Source of the DNA: Nitrospiraceae bacterium
GTDB taxonomy: Bacteria; Nitrospirota; Nitrospiria; Nitrospirales; Nitrospiraceae
Length of the DNA stretch: 11,692 nucleotides
Direction of reading: 5' to 3'
NCBI GenBank assembly: GCA_025934615.1
Contig: JAICXS010000013.1
Location: 1 to 11,692 of the forward strand
The notes under the pieces were generated by a model, which had not been told where the DNA came from, made no database searches, and saw only the letters and a program-made list of their open reading frames with translations. The position numbers and the translations under genes are program-made. Shown piece after piece: positions 1 to 6,793 of this stretch. Within the stretch, counting starts at the first letter, position 1. The number at the start of each line of letters is the position of its first letter.

Positions 1-143
1 CTTGGAGAAACGTAACGGGTGTAATCTTTACAAATAATCCCGGAGCCAACTATCGGAAGAAACCTCAAGGCGATGTAGGGGTTTGTCGCAGATCTGATCG
101 CTCACAGGCCCTGCGGTGCAGCGTATCTGACTGACACGCGCGG

Positions 144-1376
144 TCACCTGTATTGGCTGGTGTCTCCAGCATGATCTTGGCATATGCGTCCTCGGCTCGT
201 TTCCATGAGCTGGTGGTAAAGCTGACGAACTGCCTCCATCCGGTGCAGTGGACCGCAATGCCGGCGCACATATTCCCAGCCGGCCAATCCACTAGCAGCC
301 CGCCGCTCACTATCTTGGAGGGCGTCGAGCATCGCGGCTTGCAGGGCGCGGGCATCCCCTGGGGGCACCAACCACCCCGTTGCCGCAGGCTTCAGGATTT
401 CAGGAATTGCACCGACTTCAGTTGCAACGATAGGTTTCCCGTAAAGCATGGCTTCCAAGAGCACATTCGGCAAACCCTCGCTGAGCGAGGGAATTACCAC
501 GAGATCAAGGGCTGAGTACAGGTCTTCAAGGCGAGGATCATGCCCGGTGAACAGGACATGGTTGGCAAGGCCCAGACGACTCACTTGGTGCACCAACCGT
601 TCCTTCTCAGATCCGTCACCGACAAAGACAGCTCTCAGATTCGGCTCTTGTGCGACGACCCCTTGGAAGGCCTCAAGGAAAATCTGCTGCCCTTTCTCAG
701 GGCTTAATCGTCCCACGACGCCGAGCACAACGTCTTCCGTGGAAATGCCCCATCGCCGGCGCCACCGCTCGCCGCTACCGTCGACACAGTGTTCTGCCGG
801 ATCGATGGCATTGTGAATGACGTGAATGCGGTTGACGGGAACGCCGCTGTCCGCCAACTGATCCGCCATTGCTCGGGACATGGCGACGACCGCATCCGCA
901 TGCCGCAGTACCCAGGCATCCAACCGATTGTAGAGACCGATACGGCGATTCTCGCTCGTGTATCCATGTGAAAAGGCGACCCAAGGAACTCCACACAGCC
1001 GTCCGCAGATCCATGCGAGCAGCGCCGACTTGTATCCATGAGATTGGATGACCGTGGGGCGATGCGTTCGTATGATTTTCGCCGTCCGAATCAGCAAACC
1101 AACGTCATACCGTCCGGCTTGTGTCAACAGCTCAACATTGAATCCACGGCGCAGGGCTTCCGCCACGGCACGCGTCGGCTGGTGGCCCTTAACCAGGAAC
1201 ATACCCAAGAGGAACCGCACGTCTTTCGCATGCTCGATCAATTGAAAGAGGCCGCGAAGCGGTCCTGTAACCTCATTAGCCGCGATCAATGCAAGGACTC
1301 GGATCTCGTTCGATGCGTGGGCCTGATATCGGTTTCTTTTAACGGCCTCCCCGGCATCGTAACTTTCTTCTCCCAT
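144..1376 (-). CDS. GT4-family glycosyltransferase (GT-B fold)
   Basis: This retaining glycosyltransferase probably transfers a sugar from an NDP-sugar donor during assembly of a surface or exopolysaccharide at the cytoplasmic membrane face. With the chosen start it has 410 residues, normal for the family. The N-terminal acceptor-binding half has a glycine-rich start (GPLRG) and two His-Gly-Tyr segments (QSHGY, FSHGY). The C-terminal donor-binding half has GRLSPEKG (Arg223 and Lys228, the usual phosphate-binding pair), FVGDG, and the E-x7-E signature in SEGLPNVLLE (Glu300 and Glu308). I start at the ATG at 1376, which has GGGGA five bases upstream; the frame stays open to 1481 but that start has no ribosome site. 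The gene sits about 400 bp downstream of a methyltransferase on the same strand. Donor and acceptor cannot be read from the sequence. The family call is near certain; the pathway is inferred. Confidence 0.93.
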   Translation of the reverse strand: MGEESYDAGEAVKRNRYQAHASNEIRVLALIAANEVTGPLRGLFQLIEHAKDVRFLLGMFLVKGHQPTRAVAEALRRGFNVELLTQAGRYDVGLLIRTAKIIRTHRPTVIQSHGYKSALLAWICGRLCGVPWVAFSHGYTSENRRIGLYNRLDAWVLRHADAVVAMSRAMADQLADSGVPVNRIHVIHNAIDPAEHCVDGSGERWRRRWGISTEDVVLGVVGRLSPEKGQQIFLEAFQGVVAQEPNLRAVFVGDGSEKERLVHQVSRLGLANHVLFTGHDPRLEDLYSALDLVVIPSLSEGLPNVLLEAMLYGKPIVATEVGAIPEILKPAATGWLVPPGDARALQAAMLDALQDSERRAASGLAGWEYVRRHCGPLHRMEAVRQLYHQLMETSRGRICQDHAGDTSQYR

Positions 1377-1774
1377 GTGTTCCCCACAGCTCACGTTGCT
1401 TCCCCGACCGCACTTCTTTCGACAATGGATTGGTTGCTCAAGTCCGTTGCCCAGCACGTTTGGGTGGGTCGGTGTCGGCATGGCAATCCGGGGGACTGCC
1501 GGAGCTTTCTTCTACCTCCGCCTGCGCAGCGAATGCCCTTTCCTCAATAGAGTTGCTCCCCCTTCTTATCATTGCCCCATCACTCTTCGCAATCGCCTCA
1601 TAATAGAGACCGGTTCTCGCGATCTGGACCGCAATCATCGGTGCAGCCACCAGCAAATGTCCGCAACCACAAAGAATTCTCGCGAACGCTGCGGCAAACG
1701 CTGTATGTCTGCAAGGCAATAATGGTGGCGCATAGTTATGGGGAATTATAGGGGTCTCAGCAAGAACTCACAGC
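1377..1774. other. Intergenic gap between glycosyltransferase and methyltransferase
   Basis: About 400 bp without a gene I can support. A minus-strand frame at 1438-1719 opens with TTG and lacks a ribosome-binding site, and its translation resembles nothing I know. I see no terminator with a T tract and no convincing promoter, so whether the two flanking genes are co-transcribed is open. Confidence 0.5.
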
Positions 1775-2551
1775 TTACTTTCTCTGCAAAGAGGCTTTGA
1801 TTACGGACGTAAAGAGCTCTCGGCCGGCAGGGCAGTATGTGTGTAGAAATTGCGTTCGACGAATGGGAATGAGTTGGAGTGTCATTATCCGAAAGACAGA
1901 ATTGTGAATCAGCCGTTCAAACTTCCTAACCGACATTCGGTTCAGTCCTCCTCCTACCTGTTCAAATGTCATGGCTCCATCGGCCTTGTAGAGAGAGCGA
2001 GCCGCCATGAGCACTCGCTCCGTGAACATGACATGCGGCCAAGGAAGTCGGGTCATAAACTGCAGATGTGCTCCGTACGGATGCCACCATGGCGGCCCGA
2101 ACGAGATATACACTTCGCCATCCCGAGCGAGATACTTATCCATCTCATCAAGGACTTGAGCAGGATCACCATAGTGTTCGAAGGCGTCGATTGAGACAAT
2201 AATATCGATCTTGCCATACAGTGTTTTCACGTCATCGCTTAAAGCATTCAGAAACCTCACATTCGATAGCTTTTCATTTTCCGCACGTGCCCGCGCAGCG
2301 TGTAAGACCGAATCCCGAATGTCTAATCCAAGAACCTGCCGTGGACCGAGCTTGGCAATCTCCACTGCCGTTCCACCATATCCACATCCGAAATCCATTA
2401 CAGTCAAGCCATCCATATTACTCAGCTTAAAATACTTCTGTATTTCATCAAATGAAGTCGAATAGACCGAAAGTTCAGGATTTACACTATGGGCGGCAAT
2501 AAGGAATTTTGACAGAATCCACTTGCCCAGCTTGCCCCCGAATACACCCAT
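1775..2551 (-). CDS. Class I SAM-dependent methyltransferase
   Basis: The product is a Rossmann-fold methyltransferase of the Methyltransf_11/25 type. Using the ATG at 2551 it has 258 residues. Motif I is VMDFGCGYGG (about residues 51-60), followed by the acidic end of strand 2 in LGLDIR (Asp77), which binds the SAM ribose, and motif IV-like IVSIDAFEHYGDP (about 117-130). A later FGPPWWHPYGAHLQF stretch (about 151-165) is a pattern I associate with methyltransferases found among polysaccharide genes, so a glycan or lipid-linked sugar is a plausible substrate, but this is inference. The start at 2551 has GGAGG seven bases upstream. An in-frame ATG at 2644 also has a good site (GGGGAG, six bases) and would add 31 residues lacking a recognisable feature, so both starts are possible. 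Glycosyltransferase downstream; no transmembrane segment seen. Confidence 0.88.
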   Translation of the reverse strand: MGVFGGKLGKWILSKFLIAAHSVNPELSVYSTSFDEIQKYFKLSNMDGLTVMDFGCGYGGTAVEIAKLGPRQVLGLDIRDSVLHAARARAENEKLSNVRFLNALSDDVKTLYGKIDIIVSIDAFEHYGDPAQVLDEMDKYLARDGEVYISFGPPWWHPYGAHLQFMTRLPWPHVMFTERVLMAARSLYKADGAMTFEQVGGGLNRMSVRKFERLIHNSVFRIMTLQLIPIRRTQFLHTYCPAGRELFTSVIKASLQRK

Positions 2552-2717
2552 ATCGGAGCCTCCGTAATTCGAAACTTTTTTGTAAAACAGCAGGTTTGGA
2601 CACGAATTGTCAGAACCTACCGCAATTGGAGTCAAGAGGTGCATTCAGCACTCCCCGTGGAAACTTGATGATACGCAGGCAGGGCGAGCTTCTTTATCCG
2701 AGTTGATCCTGATTGAA

Positions 2718-2752
2718 CGTAGGTGTAAGCCAGACGCGGGGCGTAAGTGTAA
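2718..2752. repeat. Pair of 11-bp direct repeats upstream of the methyltransferase
   Basis: CGTAGGTGTAA (2718-2728) and CGTAAGTGTAA (2742-2752) match at 10 of 11 bases, 24 bp start to start. They lie 74-108 bp upstream of the 2644 ATG and could be a regulator's half-sites. No promoter can be placed with confidence. Confidence 0.35.
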
Positions 2753-2877
2753 TCTACAGTAACTGCTTAAGAAGGCGGGTACTGGCAACCGAGCGAGCAG
2801 CGATCCCGCGCATCTCCATCCCTTCACTTCCGGAATATTGAGATGAGCGCTCTTTAATCCAGGATTGAAAACAGGAA

Positions 2878-2917
2878 AACACCGGCTGCGGATCCGAAGA
2901 TCCGCGGCGCCGGTGTT
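2878..2917 (-). terminator. Rho-independent terminator of the 2938-4194 gene
   Basis: Two perfect stem blocks pair here: AACACCGGC (2878-2886) with GCCGGTGTT (2909-2917), and GCGGATC with GATCCGC inside, separated by a small 1x3 internal loop and closed by a CGAA tetraloop. Read on the minus strand the hairpin runs into TTTTCCTGTTTTC, a T-rich tail. It begins about 20 bp past the stop of the minus-strand gene, the right place and orientation to end its transcript. Confidence 0.85.
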
Positions 2918-2937
2918 CGTCTTGGCAGGCGTGCTTA

Positions 2938-4194
2938 TTACCTAACGTGGTCCATTAGTTGTTTTAGCTTGCCTAAAAATCTGCTGCCTGTGGTTTGTTC
3001 AGCCGGTTGAGCCGACGACGGGGTAGTCGGGGCCGTAGTCGTCGTCAACACCTGTGAGGGCGTCGATGGAGACGGAGATGGAGCCGTAGGCGTTGTATTC
3101 ACCGTATTCCCTGATGGAACGGACCCCGTGCTTGTTGTCGTCGGGAGAGGTCCGGCGGCGGGTACTCCCGGCTGCGCCGCTTTTCGCCAAGCGACATACG
3201 CGGGACTCCACCAGTAGTTCTGATCGAATTGCTTTCCTAGGTATAGCCAGGTTTGCGCGTTCGCCACACCGCCTGCAAAGATTTGATCGCCCCTATCGCG
3301 GTACTGCGTATCGCCGGTCATATAGTACATCCACCCATACGCCGGTGCGACGATAAGGTTGAGGTCGGGTGCCGGTGACATGTCTCCGCTGCTCGTATCT
3401 ACATTCGTATACTTAAAACATTGACAATCAGGAAGCCACATGCTGGGCCAAAGACCGTCCAGCGCCGTCTTCACCGCATTGGGAATCCGGCTATCGTGCG
3501 TCGCATCGTAGGCTTGTATCAATGCCTGCATGGTGATGCCGACCATGAAGGGGCGGACGTAAGGGGCGGTTTTGGAAATGAACCATTGATCGATATGCCC
3601 CAATGCTTGATCGATCATGTCCGAAAGCCTGGCTCGTCGAGGCTGGCCGACTGCTTCGGCATTTAAATAGGCCATGATGGCATACGCGACTTCGCGGCTG
3701 ACCGAAGCATCCGCCGACCATTCCAACGGCGTCCCGTCACTGGCGAACGAAGCATTTTGTGACAACAGGACAAGAGCATTCTGCGAGACCGTATCCCGAG
3801 TTTGTTGATAATCGAGCAACAGGCCTTGAGTAAAGTTGTCATAACCCGCGGCTCGCCCATTGTTGGGGAAGACATAGCCATCACGATAAATAACCTCCGC
3901 AAGCCCCGCACAGTATTTCCATGTTGGGTCACCGGTATAGGCAGCGATCTGGTAGTACACACGCTCGCCGTCATAATAGACATCGCCGCCCTGGGCCGGC
4001 AAATCTTCAGCCCCAGGGATGAGCTTATTGCAAATCTGGCGACCAAACGTCGTCATATTCGATTCCCAGGTACTTAAGAGCGGGATAGGCGTGTTGTCAG
4101 CATACGTGGGAGCCGAGGTGAGGAGAAACAGACATCCGCTGACGACCGTAGCAGTCGTGAAGAAATAGGTAGAAGCCGATGCCGTGTGTTGCAT
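2938..4194 (-). CDS. Exported all-helical protein of unrecognised family, with Thr/Ser/Pro tail (paralog A)
   Basis: I do not recognise this 418-residue protein. Residues 1-32 form a signal peptide with a hydrophobic core and a TYA|DN cleavage site, so it should be periplasmic or secreted. Residues about 45-338 match the neighbouring gene at 4534-5493 at roughly 45% identity by eye. Shared blocks are YYDGxRVYYQIAxYTG (73-88), YRDGY (103-107), SREVAY (166-171), GHxDQWFIS (199-207), YVRPFM (212-217), PDLNL (276-280), YGW-x-Y-x-MTGD (286-295) and QNYxWS (325-330). The aromatic, paired-helix look suggests an alpha/alpha toroid such as the six-hairpin glycosidase superfamily, but no catalytic residue can be named. 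Cys55 and Cys95 are conserved in the paralog and could form a disulfide. Residues about 341-402 are low-complexity Thr/Ser/Pro, ending in a short basic helix. The start has AAGGGG seven bases upstream. Confidence 0.85.
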   Translation of the reverse strand: MQHTASASTYFFTTATVVSGCLFLLTSAPTYADNTPIPLLSTWESNMTTFGRQICNKLIPGAEDLPAQGGDVYYDGERVYYQIAAYTGDPTWKYCAGLAEVIYRDGYVFPNNGRAAGYDNFTQGLLLDYQQTRDTVSQNALVLLSQNASFASDGTPLEWSADASVSREVAYAIMAYLNAEAVGQPRRARLSDMIDQALGHIDQWFISKTAPYVRPFMVGITMQALIQAYDATHDSRIPNAVKTALDGLWPSMWLPDCQCFKYTNVDTSSGDMSPAPDLNLIVAPAYGWMYYMTGDTQYRDRGDQIFAGGVANAQTWLYLGKQFDQNYWWSPAYVAWRKAAQPGVPAAGPLPTTTSTGSVPSGNTVNTTPTAPSPSPSTPSQVLTTTTAPTTPSSAQPAEQTTGSRFLGKLKQLMDHVR

Positions 4195-4305
4195 AGTGTG
4201 CCCCTTTCACTGGACAACATGTTTCGACGCGGTCAGGCCGCCTGATGGATGAGCATTCGGTATGCCACGTGAAATACCTTAAATACCATGGACTAGTATT
4301 GTTTG

Positions 4306-4337
4306 AGGGATCAAATTTGTACCGTAGGGACAAATTT
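4306..4337. repeat. Direct repeat upstream of paralog A, 20-bp period
   Basis: AGGGATCAAATTT (4306-4318) recurs as AGGGACAAATTT (4326-4337), identical except for one missing T. The copies are 20 bp apart, two helical turns, so both would face the same side of the DNA. They lie 112-143 bp upstream of the minus-strand start at 4194. A tandem regulator-binding site is the simplest reading, not demonstrated. Confidence 0.4.
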
Positions 4338-4370
4338 CGATGAGGTATAGAGATCGCACAGAAATCGCTG

Positions 4371-4459
4371 GCCGGCTTGGAAGCCGGTCGAAGCGGCAAG
4401 GCCGGAGGCCGTCCTACAGGCCTCGGCTCAAGTCCTTTTCGGGATTTCCGTGAGCCGAG
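4371..4459. repeat. Cluster of three inverted repeats downstream of paralog B
   Basis: In order: CCGGCTT-GG-AAGCCGG (4372-4387, 7-bp arms); GAGGCC-N8-GGCCTC (4405-4424, 6-bp arms); and CTCGGCTCA-N20-TGAGCCGAG (4422-4459, perfect 9-bp arms). The last begins 75 bp past the stop of the minus-strand gene at 4534. None is followed by a T tract on the minus strand, so a classical terminator is not clear. They could stabilise the 3' end of the mRNA or be a palindromic repeat element. The second and third share bases and cannot both be fully formed. Confidence 0.55.
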
Positions 4460-4533
4460 ATGAGGGCGGACGACTACTGAGCGTTGATGAACGGCGGGAG
4501 TACCGTCATGAGGACGTCACGTACCGAGGGAAG

Positions 4534-5493
4534 TTACGGCTTTCGCTGTAGACCATGCCACTTAACATAGTCGAAGCTCCAGCGGTAATTTTGGTTAAAA
4601 TGCTTGGGGTCGTTCAAATACCCGCCGAGGACTCCTGATGCAAAAATCTTGTCTCCCTGTTCGCGGTACTTGTCATCGCCGGTCATCTTGTACAACCAGC
4701 CATAGAGCGGCACGACCAAGAGATTGAGGTCGGGTGTCGGATCTTCCCCGCCATGGGGCATCTTTCTGTCCGTATATTTGAACGCGTCGATGCCCGACAC
4801 CCACATATGGTCCCACATCCAGTCCGCTCCCGTTTTCAAAAGCGGCAGCACCTTGGGATCCTGAGTCTTCTCGTACCACAGGATCAACGCCTCCGCAGTG
4901 AGCGCTGCCATAAAGGGACGCACATATTCTGCGGTGTGGCTGATGAACCATTGATCGTAGTGGCCCATGGCGAGCCCAACTAACCGTTGCACTTCGCCCC
5001 GGTCGTTGTAGCCGACCGCCTCGGCGAGCAACTTCGATTCGATGTTATAGGCAACCTCGCGACTGCCGTCGATGCGGACGAGGTAGGGGTCTGCCTCGTG
5101 TCGTGCAAAGGCCGCATTCGTCGCCATCCCGACGAGAGCCTCCTTCGAACTCGGATCGCCGGTCCGTTGATAATGCATCAAGAGCCCAGAGGGGAAAATC
5201 ATCCATCCCGCCGCCGCGAACCGGTTTGGCTTGAGGTATCCGTCGCGATATGCTTTCACGGCATTCTCGGCACACCTGGTCCATTCCTCATGACCCGTGT
5301 AGTCGGCGATTTGATAGTACACACGAGCGCCATCATAATAGTTATCGCCTGAGTCGCAGTAATTCCGACCGTAGTCCTCCATGTTCGTCTTCCACGAGTC
5401 GATCGGAACGTTCGAACATGCAAGCGTACTGAGACCCATTGAAAGGACGAGACAGAGAAGCGACATGGAAACCAGACGATGCAGCAATCTCAT
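4534..5493 (-). CDS. Exported all-helical protein of unrecognised family (paralog B)
   Basis: This 319-residue protein is the paralog of the gene at 2938-4194, and I do not recognise the family. The N-terminus is basic with a hydrophobic core (MRLLHRLVSMSLLCLVLSMG) leading to STLAC at residue 26. That could be a lipoprotein site, but TLAC is a poor lipobox, so ordinary cleavage after Ala25 is equally possible. The shared blocks are present: YYDGARVYYQIADYTG (53-68), YRDGY (82-86), GHYDQWFIS (177-185), YVRPFM (190-195), PDLNL (254-258), MTGD (270-273) and QNYRWS (301-306). Cys46 and Cys74 match the conserved pair in paralog A. It lacks the Thr/Ser/Pro tail and stops just after the conserved core. 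The ATG at 5493 has AGGAGG five bases upstream; the longer frame to 5526 opens with TTG and adds charged residues ahead of the signal peptide. Confidence 0.87.
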   Translation of the reverse strand: MRLLHRLVSMSLLCLVLSMGLSTLACSNVPIDSWKTNMEDYGRNYCDSGDNYYDGARVYYQIADYTGHEEWTRCAENAVKAYRDGYLKPNRFAAAGWMIFPSGLLMHYQRTGDPSSKEALVGMATNAAFARHEADPYLVRIDGSREVAYNIESKLLAEAVGYNDRGEVQRLVGLAMGHYDQWFISHTAEYVRPFMAALTAEALILWYEKTQDPKVLPLLKTGADWMWDHMWVSGIDAFKYTDRKMPHGGEDPTPDLNLLVVPLYGWLYKMTGDDKYREQGDKIFASGVLGGYLNDPKHFNQNYRWSFDYVKWHGLQRKP

Positions 5494-5893
5494 GGAAACC
5501 TCCTCATGCAGTCTACGCGGCTTCAAGCTGAAGTAGACAGTATGTCTGTCGGGTTCTTAGCGGTTATTGGCCCCCATAGCAAAATCAATATAACCGGTTA
5601 CATGCATTCTAAATGGGTTCGAAACACGTGCGCCGATACGACTGCGGCCGCCCTTCCACTTCGACAAGCGGTCTGTTTCAATCTCAAAGCGCATCTACAG
5701 GGGATCAGCCTTGAGTGTCCCATACCGAACCATTGAATTGGATCGAAAGTAAAGAATGCTGCCTACGCCAGAAGGAAGGGACGAGCCAACTTTTTGGAGA
5801 TTCTAGGATTGGAAAGGACGATAACAGTACCAGGCTGTCGCCGATCGTCAACCGCCTTTCCATACTTCCTATGAGAGCGACGCGGCAGTATCG
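5494..5893. other. Intergenic region upstream of paralog B
   Basis: There is no supportable gene in these 400 bp. Near the paralog B start are a perfect 10-bp palindrome TAACCGGTTA (5591-5600) and a short GACAG-N5-CTGTC inverted repeat (5536-5550). A TTGATT hexamer on the minus strand (about 5584-5589) has only a weak -10, so I do not call a promoter. A larger structured repeat at 5811-5861 is listed separately. Confidence 0.5.
5811..5861. repeat. Nested imperfect inverted repeat (structured RNA or terminator-like)
   Basis: Three arm pairs nest in one 51-bp stretch: GGAAAG (5811-5816) with CTTTCC (5856-5861), GACGAT (5817-5822) with ATCGTC (5844-5849), and ACAG (5824-5827) with CTGT (5835-5838) around a 7-nt loop. 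The unpaired bases are all on the right side. It lies 33 bp past the stop of the small minus-strand gene at 5894 and could form the 3' end of its transcript, but there is no T tract on either strand. Confidence 0.55.
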
Positions 5894-6061
5894 TTAACAT
5901 CTTCCGACTGGTTCTCGCTCACAATCAGCCCGGTACGCCGACGTTGCCTGGATAATGGCGTTGTAGAGAACCTTGGCCGCAGCCGACCAGTGCAAGTTGA
6001 AGGGTCTGCCACCAAAAGCCGCCTCAACTGCTTTTCGTTCGTCATGTGTGAGAGGTCGCAT
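5894..6061 (-). CDS. Small protein of 55 residues, function unknown
   Basis: The sequence begins MRPLTHDERKAVEAAFGG and continues with RPFNLHWSAAAKVLYNAIIQATSAY, ending in a charged tail. It looks like two short amphipathic helices joined by a Phe-Asn-x-x-Trp turn. The composition reads as genuine protein, soluble, with no signal peptide or membrane segment. The start is well defined: GGGAGGAG lies seven bases upstream of the ATG at 6061. The same frame stays open to 6199, but the added residues have no ribosome site and look random. I have an impression of similar small proteins in related genomes but cannot name a family. It stands alone, 400 bp from paralog B and over 700 bp from the Crp/Fnr gene, with an inverted repeat on each side. 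Confidence 0.65.
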   Translation of the reverse strand: MRPLTHDERKAVEAAFGGRPFNLHWSAAAKVLYNAIIQATSAYRADCEREPVGRC

Positions 6062-6104
6062 GGGGTTTCTCCTCCCATCTTCTGTGTGGACTCTTCCGGG
6101 GTCC

Positions 6105-6137
6105 GTGTTCTGCCTCTCTACGGATAGGCGAGAACAC
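6105..6137. promoter_or_regulatory. Inverted repeat in the 5' region of the 55-residue protein
   Basis: GTGTTCT-GCC (6105-6114) pairs with GGC-(G)-AGAACAC (6127-6137): 10 bp of stem with one bulged G around a 12-nt loop. It lies 44-76 bp upstream of the minus-strand ATG at 6061, so it is either an operator or a leader hairpin. Confidence 0.45.
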
Positions 6138-6401
6138 AGTGCCTTACCCTCATCCCACTCAATGAAATGGTCTGACCGGCGACGATCCGCAAACAACACC
6201 GGGACGAGTCCTCACTGAGAAGCCGTCTAAAGATGCCACGACACGTTCCGCCATCTCATCATACGTCCCAGCCAAGAAGCGGCACTTATTAAAACGTCAT
6301 GTCATCTGCATGTATACCGTAATGCATCCAGCGATATAATCCGAAGGTAAGGAAATGTTTTGTCCCACATAATCCTTACTTGCATTTAAACTGAGCTAAC
6401 G

Positions 6402-6434
6402 TTGGTGCCGATCTCAAAGCGCGGGAGATACCAA
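6402..6434. repeat. Bulged hairpin in the gene-free region
   Basis: TTGGT pairs with ACCAA and ATCTC with GAGAT, with a 4-nt bulge (GCCG) on the left arm and a 9-nt loop. The total is ten base pairs. There is no nearby gene to which it clearly belongs. Confidence 0.3.
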
Positions 6435-6548
6435 AGGCACTCGCAATTATGCTCTCCTTGATCGGTCTAAATACGTCTATGGTTTGTCAGCGTGACATGA
6501 TACTCAGGCCCGAGACACTGTAGAGGGCAATCATTCGAAGGGGGGAAA

Positions 6549-6629
6549 AAAAAGAGGTCAAGGTGCACGCCTAAGAAGCTGCATCGTTACCGGGTTTGGG
6601 TTTCCCCTTGTCCGGCTACGCCTCTTTTT
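6549..6629. repeat. Wide inverted repeat ending in a T tract
   Basis: AAAAAGAGG (6549-6557) and CCTCTTTTT (6621-6629) are perfect complements about 63 bp apart. The left arm is part of a run of eight As, and the right arm ends in a T tract as in a bidirectional terminator. A second arm pair, TCAAGGTG (6558-6565) with CACCTTGA (6668-6675), starts right after the left arm but closes outside the right one, so the two cannot nest. No gene abuts it closely, so it may end an unseen short transcript. Confidence 0.35.
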
Positions 6630-6793
6630 AGTGGCATCTTGGCCTCGTAGTTGAGAGTACACGACTTCACCTTGATGCACTATCGGCACAACAGGCAGCC
6701 GCGAGTCGGTATATTGCTGAGGTTACAACGAGGGGTATCACTGACAAAAGATCAAGTGCCCATTGCCAGCATCGATGCATCTGCAAGGCGCAC

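Larger units (their letters stand above)
4195..4533. other. Intergenic region between the two paralogs
   Basis: There is no gene in these 339 bp. The half next to the 4194 start should hold that gene's promoter and carries a direct repeat. The half next to the 4534 stop holds three inverted repeats in a row. Both are listed separately. No clear -35/-10 pair is visible. Confidence 0.6.
6062..6793. other. Long intergenic region without a supportable gene
   Basis: About 730 bp between the small protein and the Crp/Fnr gene, the largest gap in the window. It holds a hairpin just upstream of the small gene (6105-6137), a bulged hairpin (6402-6434), a wide A/T-flanked inverted repeat (6549-6629), and a 10-bp palindrome GCATCGATGC (6769-6778) just past the Crp/Fnr stop. 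A perfect TATAAT on the plus strand at 6335-6340 lacks a -35 and leads to no open frame. An unannotated small RNA is possible but not shown. Confidence 0.5.

Noticed and set aside
28..258. Minus-strand open frame past the end of the glycosyltransferase
   Set aside because: It overlaps the end of the glycosyltransferase in another frame, lacks a ribosome site and has no recognisable composition. Nothing supports a gene in the first 143 bp.
1438..1719. 93-codon minus-strand frame upstream of the glycosyltransferase
   Set aside because: TTG start without a ribosome site, overlaps the upstream extension of the glycosyltransferase frame, and the translation resembles no protein.
2645..2827. 60-codon minus-strand frame ending next to the methyltransferase ATG at 2644
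   Set aside because: The GTG start has no well-spaced ribosome site, the translation is Arg/Ser/Cys-rich and random-looking, and it covers the region expected to hold the methyltransferase promoter.
6335..6340. Perfect TATAAT on the plus strand
   Set aside because: No acceptable -35 at 16-18 bp and only a five-codon frame follows, so it is not called as a promoter on its own; it is kept only as part of a low-interest small-RNA idea.
5681..6422. Repeated 12-mer ATCTCAAAGCGC at 5681-5692 and 6411-6422
   Set aside because: A few identical 12-base pairs are expected by chance in about 11.7 kb, and the flanks do not match.
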